Source: an uncultured Clostridium sp.
GTDB lineage: Bacteria > Bacillota > Clostridia > TANB77 > CAG-508
Assembly: GCA_900555085.1 (NCBI GenBank)
Contig: USJU01000022.1
Coordinates: 1-16,467 of the forward strand
Direction of reading: 5' to 3'
Length of the DNA: 16,467 nucleotides
Shown here: positions 1 through 8,455 of the stretch, piece by piece
How the letters are laid out: the number at the start of each line of letters is the position of its first letter
Position numbering within the stretch: position 1 is the first letter of the stretch
Notes under the pieces: generated by a model
Told to the model about the DNA's origin: nothing
Seen by the model: the letters and a program-made list of their open reading frames with translations, nothing else
Database searches by the model: none
Position numbers and translations under genes: made by a program

Positions 1-411
1 CATAAATTATATTTAGAAAAATATGATAAGGAAATAGAAGAAGAATTTGAATTAGAATATGAAAAAGAAATAAAAAACAAAAAGAATAATAAATTACTAA
101 TAGTAAAATACTTAATATATTTAATAATAATAGGAATTTTATTATATTTTGTAGGAGACAAATTAAGTAATAATTTAGAGAATTTATGCTATATATTTAA
201 TGTGCCAGAATACATTATAGGAATAATACTTGGATTTGGTACAAGTATTCCAGAATTAATAACATTTTTTGAAGCACAAAGAGGAGAAAAAAGTAAGGAA
301 GAAGAGAAACTAGGAGTAATAGAAGCAACCAATAATTTATTAATGTCAAATATGTTAAATTTATTTATAATACAAGCAATAGGTATTTTGTTAATATCAA
401 TTATAAAATAA
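1..411 (+). CDS. Sodium/calcium exchanger-like (CaCA family) membrane protein, C-terminal part, 5' truncated by the window
   Basis: The frame is open from base 1 and stops at 409-411, so the N-terminal half lies outside the window. The visible part begins with a very acidic/basic stretch (many Glu and Lys, about residues 5-30), as expected for the cytoplasmic loop between the two halves of CaCA exchangers. A hydrophobic segment follows (about codons 34-50). Then comes a motif resembling an alpha-repeat, GFGTSIPELITF, and a later segment ATNNLLMSNMLN that resembles the G-N-x-x-G-S-N-x-F-N half of the repeat. The C-terminus is one more membrane segment. In the family the two alpha-repeats form the ion-binding site. 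Ion specificity cannot be judged from this half. An intrinsic terminator closes the unit, so the gene is not cotranscribed with murE. The family call is moderately sure; the missing half would decide it. Confidence 0.6.
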   Translation, partial: HKLYLEKYDKEIEEEFELEYEKEIKNKKNNKLLIVKYLIYLIIIGILLYFVGDKLSNNLENLCYIFNVPEYIIGIILGFGTSIPELITFFEAQRGEKSKEEEKLGVIEATNNLLMSNMLNLFIIQAIGILLISIIK

Positions 412-429
412 CAAAAATAAGTAATATAA

Positions 430-476
430 AAACCATATATCTTATATAATTAAATAGATATATGGTTTATTTTTTT
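430..476 (+). terminator. Intrinsic terminator after the exchanger gene
   Basis: A perfect 12-bp stem, AAACCATATATC (430-441) with GATATATGGTTT (457-468), has a 15-nt AT-rich loop and is followed by ATTTTTTT (469-476). It lies 19 nt after the stop codon and before the murE promoter, so it separates the two transcription units. Confidence 0.85.
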
Positions 477-487
477 AATGTAAACTA

Positions 488-516
488 TGTACAAAAAAAT
501 AATTTAGATATATAAT
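488..516 (+). promoter_or_regulatory. Sigma-A-type promoter for murE-mraY-ftsW-murG
   Basis: The -35-like TGTACA (488-493) is separated by exactly 17 nt from a perfect -10 TATAAT (511-516). The predicted start near 523 leaves a leader of about 29 nt. GGAGG (540-544) lies 7 nt before the murE ATG. The -35 matches consensus at only 4 of 6 positions. Confidence 0.65.
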
Positions 517-551
517 ATAGTCGCAAAATAATATTTAATGGAGGAATAAGT

Positions 552-2012
552 ATGAATCTAAAAAATATATTACAAGGAATAGAAAATATTAAAGGAAAAG
601 GAAATTTTGACATAGAAATAGAAAACATAGAAAGCGATTCAAGAAAAGTAACAAAAAATGGTTTATTTTTTGCAATAAAAGGTTTTGCAGTTGATGGAAC
701 AGATTATATAAATAGTGCTGTTGAAAACGGTGCAATAGCAGTAGTTATAGAAGATGAAAAAGACATTAAAAAAATAGAAAAAATAAATGATATAACAGTT
801 GCTTTAGTACCAGATATAAGAAAAGCAATGGCAATATCTGCTTGTAATTTTTATGACAATCCATCAAAAAAATTAAGATTAGTTGGAGTTACTGGAACAA
901 AAGGAAAAACAACAACAACTTTTATGGTAAAAGAGATATTAGAAAAACAAGGTTATAAAGTAGGATTAATAGGAACAATAGCAAATTACATAGGTGAAGT
1001 ATGCCTTGGAGATAGCAGTAGGACAACACCAGAAAGTATAGAATTACAAAAATTATTTGCAAGAATGGTTGAAGAAAAATGTCAAGTAGCAGTTATGGAA
1101 GTTTCTTCACAAAGCTTAAAGTTGGATAGAGTATATGGATGTGATTTTGATATAGGAGTATTCACAAACTTCTCAGAAGACCATATAAGTGAACATGAAC
1201 ATCCAGATATGGAAGACTATTTTAAATCTAAATGTAAATTATTTGATATGTGCAAAACAGCATTTATAAATGTAGATGATTTATATGGAGAAAAATTAAA
1301 GAAAATAATCCCTTGTGAATTTGCTACATATGGAATAGATAATTCATGTAATTTACTTGCAAAAGATATAACTATAACAAATTCTTATGTAGATTTTAAA
1401 GTAAAATTAACAGATAGAAATGAAAGAGTAAAAGTAGATATACCAGGAAGATTTACTGTTTATAATGCACTTGCTGCAATTTCTATAGCTTTAAAATTAG
1501 GATGCTCATCAGAGAATATAAAAGAAGCTTTATTAGAAATAAAAGTACCAGGAAGAAGCGAGCTAGTACCTAATAAAAAAGGTTTAACAATAATGATAGA
1601 TTATGCTCATTCACCAGAAAGTTTGGAAAACATATTATCTGCAGTTAAATCTTATACACGAGGAAAGGTAATTTCAGTTTTCGGATGTGGTGGAGATAGA
1701 GATACTTCTAAAAGAGCAATAATGGGAGAAATATCTGGAAGAATTGCAGACTATACAATAATAACTTCAGATAATCCACGTACAGAAAAACCAGAATTAA
1801 TAGTAGAAGAAATAGAAAGCGGAATGAAAAAAACAAATGGTAAATATGAAGTTGTTGTAGATAGAATAGAAGCAATAAAAACAGCTATAAATATGGCTGG
1901 AAAAACAGACATAATAGTTCTTGCAGGAAAAGGACACGAACCATATCAAGAAATAAATGGAGTTAAATATCCATTTGATGAAAGAAAAATAGTTAACGAT
2001 ATAATAGGATAA
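552..2012 (+). CDS. murE: UDP-N-acetylmuramoyl-L-alanyl-D-glutamate--2,6-diaminopimelate ligase (MurE)
   Basis: Cytoplasmic ATP-dependent Mur ligase that adds the third stem-peptide residue to UDP-MurNAc-L-Ala-D-Glu. The 486 residues match the usual family length. Visible motifs are the ATP-binding loop VTGTKGKTT (residues 113-121), VSSQSL (184-189), a YFKSKCKLF segment (223-231) containing the likely carbamylated lysine (K227 by position), the C-terminal domain IDYAHSPESL (349-358), DNPR (407-410) and GKGHE (459-463). DNPR is the signature of enzymes that choose meso-diaminopimelate rather than L-lysine, so a DAP-type wall is inferred. The ATG is preceded by GGAGG at a 7-nt spacing. It is the first gene of the cell-wall operon; mraY follows after 13 nt. 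murF, the next enzyme in the pathway, is not in this cluster. Confidence 0.96.
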   Translation: MNLKNILQGIENIKGKGNFDIEIENIESDSRKVTKNGLFFAIKGFAVDGTDYINSAVENGAIAVVIEDEKDIKKIEKINDITVALVPDIRKAMAISACNFYDNPSKKLRLVGVTGTKGKTTTTFMVKEILEKQGYKVGLIGTIANYIGEVCLGDSSRTTPESIELQKLFARMVEEKCQVAVMEVSSQSLKLDRVYGCDFDIGVFTNFSEDHISEHEHPDMEDYFKSKCKLFDMCKTAFINVDDLYGEKLKKIIPCEFATYGIDNSCNLLAKDITITNSYVDFKVKLTDRNERVKVDIPGRFTVYNALAAISIALKLGCSSENIKEALLEIKVPGRSELVPNKKGLTIMIDYAHSPESLENILSAVKSYTRGKVISVFGCGGDRDTSKRAIMGEISGRIADYTIITSDNPRTEKPELIVEEIESGMKKTNGKYEVVVDRIEAIKTAINMAGKTDIIVLAGKGHEPYQEINGVKYPFDERKIVNDIIG

Positions 2013-2025
2013 AGGGTGATATAAT

Positions 2026-3006
2026 TTGAATTTTCAAATAGAAATGCTATTTTGTACGTTTGTAATAACTGTAATATTAGCATTAATAATAATACCAATA
2101 TTAACTAAATTAAAAGTAGGTCAAATAGAAAGAACAGATGGACCAAAAAGTCACTTAAAAAAACAAGGAACACCAACAATGGGTGGAATAATTATACTTT
2201 TAGGAATAACAATTGTAACAATATTTACATCTTACCATTATTACAAAAGTGGTGATATTGTTACAGCAAGAAGAATTATACCATTACTATTAGTTGCAGG
2301 AGGATTTGGATTAATAGGATTTATAGATGACTTTAGAAAACTCGTAATGCATGATACAGAAGGATTAAAACCAGCATACAAAATGTTAGGATTACTTGTA
2401 ATATCTGTAATATACATATTATATTTAAAAAATGTTTTACATGTAGGAACAGAAACATATATACCAATTTTAAAAATATATGTAAGAATACCTAGATCTT
2501 TGTACATAATTTTTGCAATGTTTGTAATGCTTGGAACTACAAATGCTGTTAATTTAACAGATGGTGTAGATGGATTATCAACAAGTGTTACAACAATAAT
2601 AATAACATGCTTAGTAGTAATAGCTTCAAAACTTGGAATAACAGAAGTAATTATATTTGGAAGCATAGTATGTGGTGCAAATTTAGCCTTTTTGATATTT
2701 AACTTAAACCCAGCAAAAGTATTTATGGGAGATACAGGCTCATTACTTTTAGGTGGAATAATAGCAAGTATAAGTTTATATATAAAAATGCCTTTATTAT
2801 TACTTGTAATAGCTTTAATTCCAGTATTAGAAACATTATCTGTTATATTACAAGTTGTATATTTCAAAAAAACAGGGCATAGAATGTTTAAAATGGCACC
2901 ATTACATCATCATTTTGAATTATCAGGATGGAGAGAAAACAAAGTTGTGTCAGTATTTAGCATAATAACATTATTATTATGTATTGTAGGAATATTAATA
3001 GTTTAG
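2026..3006 (+). CDS. mraY: Phospho-N-acetylmuramoyl-pentapeptide transferase (MraY)
   Basis: Polytopic membrane enzyme that transfers phospho-MurNAc-pentapeptide from UDP to undecaprenyl phosphate, giving lipid I. The 326 residues are typical. Conserved motifs are GTPTMGG (48-54), the Mg-binding DDFRK (101-105), NLTDGVDGL (176-184), MGDTGS (234-239) and the PLHHHFE triple histidine (292-298, HHH at 294-296). About ten hydrophobic segments are visible. The start is TTG at 2026: AAGGGTG (2012-2018) is well placed 7 nt before it, while the first ATG (codon 7) would cut into the first membrane helix. It lies 13 nt after murE and 18 nt before the rebuilt ftsW start, so the genes are almost certainly cotranscribed. 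Confidence 0.96.
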   Translation: MNFQIEMLFCTFVITVILALIIIPILTKLKVGQIERTDGPKSHLKKQGTPTMGGIIILLGITIVTIFTSYHYYKSGDIVTARRIIPLLLVAGGFGLIGFIDDFRKLVMHDTEGLKPAYKMLGLLVISVIYILYLKNVLHVGTETYIPILKIYVRIPRSLYIIFAMFVMLGTTNAVNLTDGVDGLSTSVTTIIITCLVVIASKLGITEVIIFGSIVCGANLAFLIFNLNPAKVFMGDTGSLLLGGIIASISLYIKMPLLLLVIALIPVLETLSVILQVVYFKKTGHRMFKMAPLHHHFELSGWRENKVVSVFSIITLLLCIVGILIV

Positions 3007-3024
3007 GAAAGGAAAAATGGTTTA

Positions 3025-4178
3025 ATGGCAAAACCTGTAAATAATAAACTAAAATTTCGGTAAAAATTCATTTGATTTTATTTTATGCGTAACAGTGCTA
3101 TTATTGTTAGGTTTAGGCCTTATAATGGTACTTTCAGCAAGTTCTCCATCAGCATTAGCAGAAACCGGAGATGATAGCTATGTATATTTTAGAAAACAAG
3201 GACTTTTTGCATTTGTTGGAATTGTAGCAATGTTTTTTATATCTAAAATTGATTATAGAAAATATAAAAAATTTTGGAAAGTAGCCTACTGGGGCTCAGT
3301 TGTATTACTATTACTTGTTTTAGTGCCAGGAATAGGAAAGTCGGTTAATGGTGCTAAAAGATGGGTATCAATAGGAATTCAATTTCAACCTTCAGAAGTT
3401 GCAAAAATAGGATTAATAATTTTTTACGCAGCATATTTAGCGGAAAACAAAAGAAATTTAAAAGGAATATGGGATGGATTTATAAAACCTTTACTTCCAC
3501 TTGCAATACCAATTGGAATATTATTCATTGTACAAGATCACCTAAGTGCTTCAATAGTAATAATAGCAGTAGTAGGTATAATGATGCTTGTTGTAGGATG
3601 CAAATTAAGATACTTCTTAACATGTGGAATTCTTGCAGGAGGTGGAATGATTAGTGCAATGTTTGCTCTTGCAAAAGCAACAGGTAAAGGTGGATTCAGA
3701 CTTGCAAGAATAACATCATTTTTAGATCCTTGGCAAGATGCACAAGGTAGCGGTTGGCAAATTATACAGAGTTTATATGCAATAGGTTCAGGAGGATTAT
3801 TTGGAGTTGGTTTAGGAGAAAGTAAACAGAAATATTTATACATATCAGAACCTCATAATGACTTCATATTTGCAGTTGTAGCAGAAGAACTAGGATTTGT
3901 AGGATGTCTTATAGTAATTGCATTATTTGCAATATTTATTTGGAGAGGTGTAGTAATAGCAATGAAAGCTCCAGATACCTTTGGAAGTTTGGTAGCAGTT
4001 GGAATTACATCTTTAATAGGACTTCAAGCAATAATAAATATAGCAGTTGTTACATCATCAATGCCAGTAACAGGAATGGCTCTACCATTCTTTAGTTATG
4101 GAGGAACATCACTTTTAATTTTATTATGTAGTGTACGGTGTACTCTTAAACATATCACGAGCGGGAAACAAAATATAA
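3025..4178 (+). CDS. ftsW: SEDS glycosyltransferase FtsW, with two apparent single-base frameshifts
   Basis: Septal peptidoglycan polymerase of the SEDS family, using lipid II with a partner class B PBP. The body (3095-4135) is clear: KRWVSIG, FQPSEVAK, the catalytic-region motif HNDFIFAVVAEELGF (putative Asp at 279 of the rebuilt protein) and PFFSYGGTS, with multiple membrane helices. The frame is broken twice. At the 5' end, ATG 3025 opens MAKPVNNKLKFR and hits TAA at 3061; dropping one base there joins it to KNSFDFILCVTVLLLL. At the 3' end, dropping C4136 replaces a junk tail with GVLLNISRAGNKI and a stop at 4176-4178, just ahead of the murG ribosome binding site. Together they give a normal 383-residue protein. 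As read, the only long frame is GTG 3095 to TAA 4195, which starts inside the first membrane helix with no ribosome binding site. Sequencing error is the simplest cause; a real pseudogene is less likely for an essential gene. Confidence 0.9.
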
Positions 4179-4195
4179 AACAGGAGGAAAAATAA

Positions 4196-5314
4196 TTGAA
4201 AGTATTAGTAGCTGCAGCAGGAACAGGAGGACATATAAATCCTGCAATAGCGATAGCAAATAAAATAAAACAAGAAAATAAAGATGCTGAAATTACATTT
4301 GTTGGAACACCAAGAGGATTAGAAAACGATTTAGTTCCAAGAGCAGGTTATAAATTAGAAACAATAGAAGTATATGGTATTTCAAGAGAAATATCTATTG
4401 CAAATGTAAGAAAGGGAATAAAAACATTAAAAGGATTTAGAGAAGCAAAAAAATTGGTAAAAAAATATAATCCAGACTTAGTAATAGGAACAGGCGGTTA
4501 CATATGTGGACCTGTATTTACAGCTGCAACTAAGGAAAAAATACCAACAGTTTTACATGAAAGTAATGCATTTCCAGGAGTTACAATAAAATTATTATCA
4601 AAAAAAGTAGATTTAGTTTTAACAGGATTTGAAGATGCAAAATTAAGACTTCCTAAAGCAAAAAAAGTAGTTGTAACAGGAACTCCAACAAAAGTAAAAG
4701 ACTTAAAATTAACAGAAGTACAAAAAACAGAAATAAAAGTAAAATTAGGCTTTAAAAGTAATAAGCCGCTAGTTTTGGTATTTGGAGGAAGTCAAGGAGC
4801 TCAAATAATAAACAAAACTTTAATAAACATAATAAAAAACAAAATGAATAGTAATTATCAAATAATGTGGGCACCAGGACCAAAACAATATGACAAAATA
4901 AAAGAAGAATTAGAAAAAGAAAATATTAATATAAATAATATTGAAGACGTAAAAATAATTCCATATATATACAATATGGAAGAAGTAATAAACTGTTGCG
5001 ATTTAGTAGTAGCTAGAAGCGGAGCAATGACAATAACAGAAATAGCAAAAGTAGGAAAACCAGCAATATTTATACCACTAGCAATAGCAGCAGAAAACCA
5101 CCAAGAATTTAATGCAAATGTATTAGTAAAACAAAAAGCAGCAGACAAAATACTAGAAAAAGATTTAAACGAAAAAATACTAAACGAAAAAATAAACAAT
5201 ATAATATCAGACAAAAATAAAATGAAACAAATGGGACAAAACGCAAGAAAAATAGATATAGAAAACGTAGAAGAAAAAATCTATAAAGAAATAAAAAATA
5301 TAATTAAAAAATAA
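4196..5314 (+). CDS. murG: UDP-N-acetylglucosamine--lipid I N-acetylglucosaminyltransferase (MurG)
   Basis: Peripheral inner-leaflet GT28 enzyme that adds GlcNAc to lipid I to make lipid II, the substrate of FtsW. The 372 residues are typical. The N-terminal glycine-rich loop AAGTGGHINP (7-16), the GTGGY loop and HESNAFPG mark the acceptor domain. VFGGSQGA, ARSGAMTITEI and the AENHQ segment mark the UDP-GlcNAc-binding C-terminal domain. The C-terminal 70 residues are very Lys/Asn/Glu-rich, in line with the AT-rich base composition. The start is TTG 4196, with AGGAGG (4182-4187) 8 nt upstream. This site falls cleanly between genes only if ftsW ends at 4178, which supports the ftsW frame correction. 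It is the last gene of the operon; no convincing terminator was found after it. Confidence 0.95.
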   Translation: MKVLVAAAGTGGHINPAIAIANKIKQENKDAEITFVGTPRGLENDLVPRAGYKLETIEVYGISREISIANVRKGIKTLKGFREAKKLVKKYNPDLVIGTGGYICGPVFTAATKEKIPTVLHESNAFPGVTIKLLSKKVDLVLTGFEDAKLRLPKAKKVVVTGTPTKVKDLKLTEVQKTEIKVKLGFKSNKPLVLVFGGSQGAQIINKTLINIIKNKMNSNYQIMWAPGPKQYDKIKEELEKENININNIEDVKIIPYIYNMEEVINCCDLVVARSGAMTITEIAKVGKPAIFIPLAIAAENHQEFNANVLVKQKAADKILEKDLNEKILNEKINNIISDKNKMKQMGQNARKIDIENVEEKIYKEIKNIIKK

Positions 5315-5423
5315 ATTTAATAAGAAGCTATACACTCGACTTCAATCACATTCGAAATATTGATTTTTAACTAATTTTCAGATTTTTATAATTTATATAG
5401 AATAAAAAATCCCAAAATCTCCC

Positions 5424-5452
5424 TTGTATTTAAAGCAAAAGTATTGTATAAT
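5424..5452 (+). promoter_or_regulatory. Promoter for the SNF2 helicase-trmFO unit
   Basis: TTGTAT (5424-5429), a 17-nt spacer and a perfect TATAAT (5447-5452). The predicted start is near 5459. AGGGGAG (5468-5474) lies 6 nt before the GTG start at 5481, so the leader would be only about 20 nt. Confidence 0.65.
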
Positions 5453-5480
5453 AGATTGCTAGGAAACAGGGGAGAGAAAA

Positions 5481-8447
5481 GTGGAAAATTTAGAAAGTTA
5501 TAGAAGTTTTAAACAAGTTTTAAATGAATTTTATAAAGATGAGTTGGAAAAAAGTGATAGAAATATTGCTGTAGAAAACTTAGATTATAATAATATAAAA
5601 ATTATTCCAAAATTATTTTATGATAAAGTTTATAATACTTTAAATGTTGAATTTAAATTGGGTAAGGATAACTTTTATAAAATAAAAAACCTAAAGGAAT
5701 TTTATAATAGAGTAATTAATAATGAGAGCTTTATTTATTCTAATAAGTTGGAATTTGTTCATAATGTAGAAAATTTTGATAAAAATAGCCAAAAAATATT
5801 AAGCTTTATTATTAAATATGCCAAAATAATAAACTATGTAAATAATACAGAAAATACAAATTTTAGATACTATGGTAAAAAATTAAGTGAAAGTAGTATT
5901 TTATTAGACGAAGAGGGATTAGATGAACTATTTGAGATATTAAAAGGTAGAAAAATAGAAATTGAAAAAGATGCAAATGTTAAAAAAGTAACTTTAATAC
6001 CTAGTAATCCAAACATTGAATTTTACTTAAATAAAAATGCTAAAAATGAATTAGAATTAACACATAATTTAGAAAATTACAATTATATTATTATAGATGG
6101 AAAAAAATATACATATATAATAATGGATGAATTTATTTATAGAGCAAAGAAAAATATAAAAAATACAACATTTAAGTTATTAGAAATATATAAGAAAAAT
6201 TATATAGATGAGATAAAATTTAACACAAGACAGTTGCCAGATTTTTTTGCATTAATTGAACCAAAAATTAAAGATAATTTAGTTATAAATATAGATAAAG
6301 AAGAAATAAAAGAATATATACCCGAAGAATTAGGAATAAAAATATTTTTAGATTATAATGAGAGTAATTATATTACAGCAGAATTAAAATTTTGCTACGG
6401 AGATACAGAATTCAACCCTATAGATGAAAATAAAAATTTGAAAATTGCACGTAATGCCATAAAAGAAACAGAATGCCTAAATCAATTACGAAAAACAGGA
6501 TTTATGTTAGATGGACAAAATAAAAGATTTATCCTTGTTTCAGATGAAGCAATATATAATTTTTTAACAGAAGATATAGAATTGTATATGCAAAAATTTG
6601 AAGTAATGGTTACAGATAATTTTAAATCTAAAAAAATTAAAGAACCCAAAATAGGCAACATAGGTGTAAAAATAGAAAATAATTTACTAGTTATAAACTT
6701 AGAAAATATAAATTATGATAAAAATGAAATAAAAGAAATTTTACAAAGATATGCTTTAAAAAAGAAATATTATAGATTAAAAGATGGGAGTTTTATAGAT
6801 TTAGAATCAAATGAAAATATTGAATTCTTAAATAACTTAGAATCTGGATTAGGAATTTCATATGAAGATATAGAAAACGGAACAATATCTTTACCTATAT
6901 ATAGAAGTATGTATATGGAAAAAATTCTAAATAATTTAGATAAAAGCAAAATAAAAAAAGAAGAAAGCTATGTAGATTTTATAAAAGATACATCAAAAGA
7001 AAAAGAAAATACAACACTTACATTACCTAAAAGTTTAAAAGGTGATTTAAGAGAATATCAAAAAAATGGATTTCAATGGTTACAAATGCTTGAAAAATAT
7101 GAATTAGGTGGAATATTAGCAGATGATATGGGACTTGGAAAAACAATACAAGTAATAACTCTAATTTTAAAATATAAAGAAGAACAAAAAGAAAAATTAC
7201 CATCAATAGTAATTGCACCGAGTTCACTAACCCTAAATTGGAAGAACGAAATTCAAAAATTTGCACCTACATTAGAAACTATTGTTATAAACGGAAGCCT
7301 AGAGCAAAGAAAGAAAAAGATAAAAGATATAAAAAAATATGATTTAATAATAACATCTTACGATTTATTAAAAAGAGATTTAGAATTATATGAAAAAGAA
7401 GATATAACCTTCAAATATGCAATAGCAGATGAAGCGCAATATATTAAAAACAGTAATACGCAAAATGCTAAAGCTCTAAAAAGTATAAAAGCAGAAACAA
7501 GATATGCATTAACAGGAACACCAATAGAAAATTCTTTAGCAGAGCTATGGTCAATTTTTGATTATATTATGCCAGGTTATTTATTTAAGTATAAAAAATT
7601 TAAACAATTATATGAAGTTCCAATAGTAAAAGACAATGATATGTATTCAATGAAAAAATTAAAAATGCTTATAGAACCATTTATTTTAAGAAGAACAAAA
7701 AAAGAAGTTTTAACAGAATTGCCAGAAAAAACAATAACAATATTAAACAATGAAATGGAAGATGAACAACAAAAAATTTATTTAAGCTATTTAGCAAAAG
7801 CAAAGCAAGAAGCAATGCAAGAAATAGAAATAAATGGTGTAGAAAAATCACACATAAAAATATTAGCATTACTTACAAGACTAAGACAAATTTGTTGCCA
7901 TCCAAGTTTGTTTTTAGAAGATTACAATCAAGATAGTAGCAAATTAAAACAATGTATAGAAATAATAAAAGACGGTATAGAAGCAGGACACAAAATATTA
8001 TTATTTTCAGGTTATACATCTATGTTTGATATAATAGAAAAAGAACTATTAAAAGAAGATATAAATTACTACAAACTAACAGGAAAAACAAATGTAAATG
8101 AAAGAGTAGAACTAGTAGAAGATTTCAACCAAAATGAAAATGTTAAAGTATTTTTAATATCTCTAAAGGCAGGAGGAACAGGACTTAACTTAACAGGGGC
8201 AGACATGGTAATACATTATGATCCATGGTGGAATATCTCTGCGGAAAATCAAGCAACAGATAGAGCATATAGAATAGGTCAAAAAAATAATGTGCAAGTA
8301 TATAAACTAATAACAAAAAATTCAATAGAAGAAAAAATATATGAGTTACAAGAAAAAAAATCAAAATTAATAGATAATGTTTTAAATACGGAAACAACAT
8401 TTATAAATAAATTAAGCAAAGACGAGATAATAAGATTATTTGAATAG
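5481..8447 (+). CDS. SNF2/Rad54-family DEAD-like helicase (bacterial, without a SWIM domain)
   Basis: ATP-dependent double-strand DNA translocase of the Swi2/Snf2 type, 988 residues. The N-terminal ~500 residues look like the bacterial SNF2-associated region, poorly conserved and Asn/Lys-rich. The motor follows in order: motif I DDMGLGKT (548-555), motif II DEAQ (650-653), motif III region LTGTPIENS (677-685), the SNF2-specific FILRRTK, then the second RecA-like domain with SLKAGGTGLNLT and motif VI DRAYRIGQ (927-934). Many Firmicutes homologues begin with a SWIM zinc finger (CxC...CxH); none is visible here. No nuclease, methylase or other defence partner is adjacent, so a phage-defence role is not supported. 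The GTG start has a good ribosome binding site 6 nt upstream. The biological role of this group is poorly known. Confidence 0.93.
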   Translation: MENLESYRSFKQVLNEFYKDELEKSDRNIAVENLDYNNIKIIPKLFYDKVYNTLNVEFKLGKDNFYKIKNLKEFYNRVINNESFIYSNKLEFVHNVENFDKNSQKILSFIIKYAKIINYVNNTENTNFRYYGKKLSESSILLDEEGLDELFEILKGRKIEIEKDANVKKVTLIPSNPNIEFYLNKNAKNELELTHNLENYNYIIIDGKKYTYIIMDEFIYRAKKNIKNTTFKLLEIYKKNYIDEIKFNTRQLPDFFALIEPKIKDNLVINIDKEEIKEYIPEELGIKIFLDYNESNYITAELKFCYGDTEFNPIDENKNLKIARNAIKETECLNQLRKTGFMLDGQNKRFILVSDEAIYNFLTEDIELYMQKFEVMVTDNFKSKKIKEPKIGNIGVKIENNLLVINLENINYDKNEIKEILQRYALKKKYYRLKDGSFIDLESNENIEFLNNLESGLGISYEDIENGTISLPIYRSMYMEKILNNLDKSKIKKEESYVDFIKDTSKEKENTTLTLPKSLKGDLREYQKNGFQWLQMLEKYELGGILADDMGLGKTIQVITLILKYKEEQKEKLPSIVIAPSSLTLNWKNEIQKFAPTLETIVINGSLEQRKKKIKDIKKYDLIITSYDLLKRDLELYEKEDITFKYAIADEAQYIKNSNTQNAKALKSIKAETRYALTGTPIENSLAELWSIFDYIMPGYLFKYKKFKQLYEVPIVKDNDMYSMKKLKMLIEPFILRRTKKEVLTELPEKTITILNNEMEDEQQKIYLSYLAKAKQEAMQEIEINGVEKSHIKILALLTRLRQICCHPSLFLEDYNQDSSKLKQCIEIIKDGIEAGHKILLFSGYTSMFDIIEKELLKEDINYYKLTGKTNVNERVELVEDFNQNENVKVFLISLKAGGTGLNLTGADMVIHYDPWWNISAENQATDRAYRIGQKNNVQVYKLITKNSIEEKIYELQEKKSKLIDNVLNTETTFINKLSKDEIIRLFE

Positions 8448-8455
8448 GAGTGTTT

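Noticed and set aside
2241..2867. Long open frame on the minus strand opposite mraY, and similar minus-strand frames elsewhere (for example 9364-9759 and 9794-10114)
   Set aside because: They lie wholly or almost wholly opposite well-supported genes, their translations look like mirrored hydrophobic or low-complexity sequence, and I saw no ribosome binding sites; they result from AT-rich codon bias.
3095..3097. GTG 3095 as the true ftsW start
   Set aside because: It falls inside the first membrane helix, has no ribosome binding site, and would drop the conserved charged N-terminus that is present just upstream in a neighbouring frame.
3025..4178. Programmed frameshifting in ftsW
   Set aside because: Neither site has a slippery heptamer followed by a clear stimulatory structure, and two separate shifts in one gene would be needed.
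5381..5411. Hairpin (GATTTTT with AAAAATC) as a terminator after murG
   Set aside because: It is a short all-AT stem with a long loop and no T-run after it; such pairings occur by chance in this composition.
5481..8447. SNF2 helicase as part of a phage-defence system (DISARM-like)
   Set aside because: No methylase, phospholipase-D or other defence gene is adjacent; the neighbours are housekeeping genes.
8450..8452. GTG 8450 as the trmFO start
   Set aside because: It overlaps the GGAG that is correctly spaced for ATG 8456.
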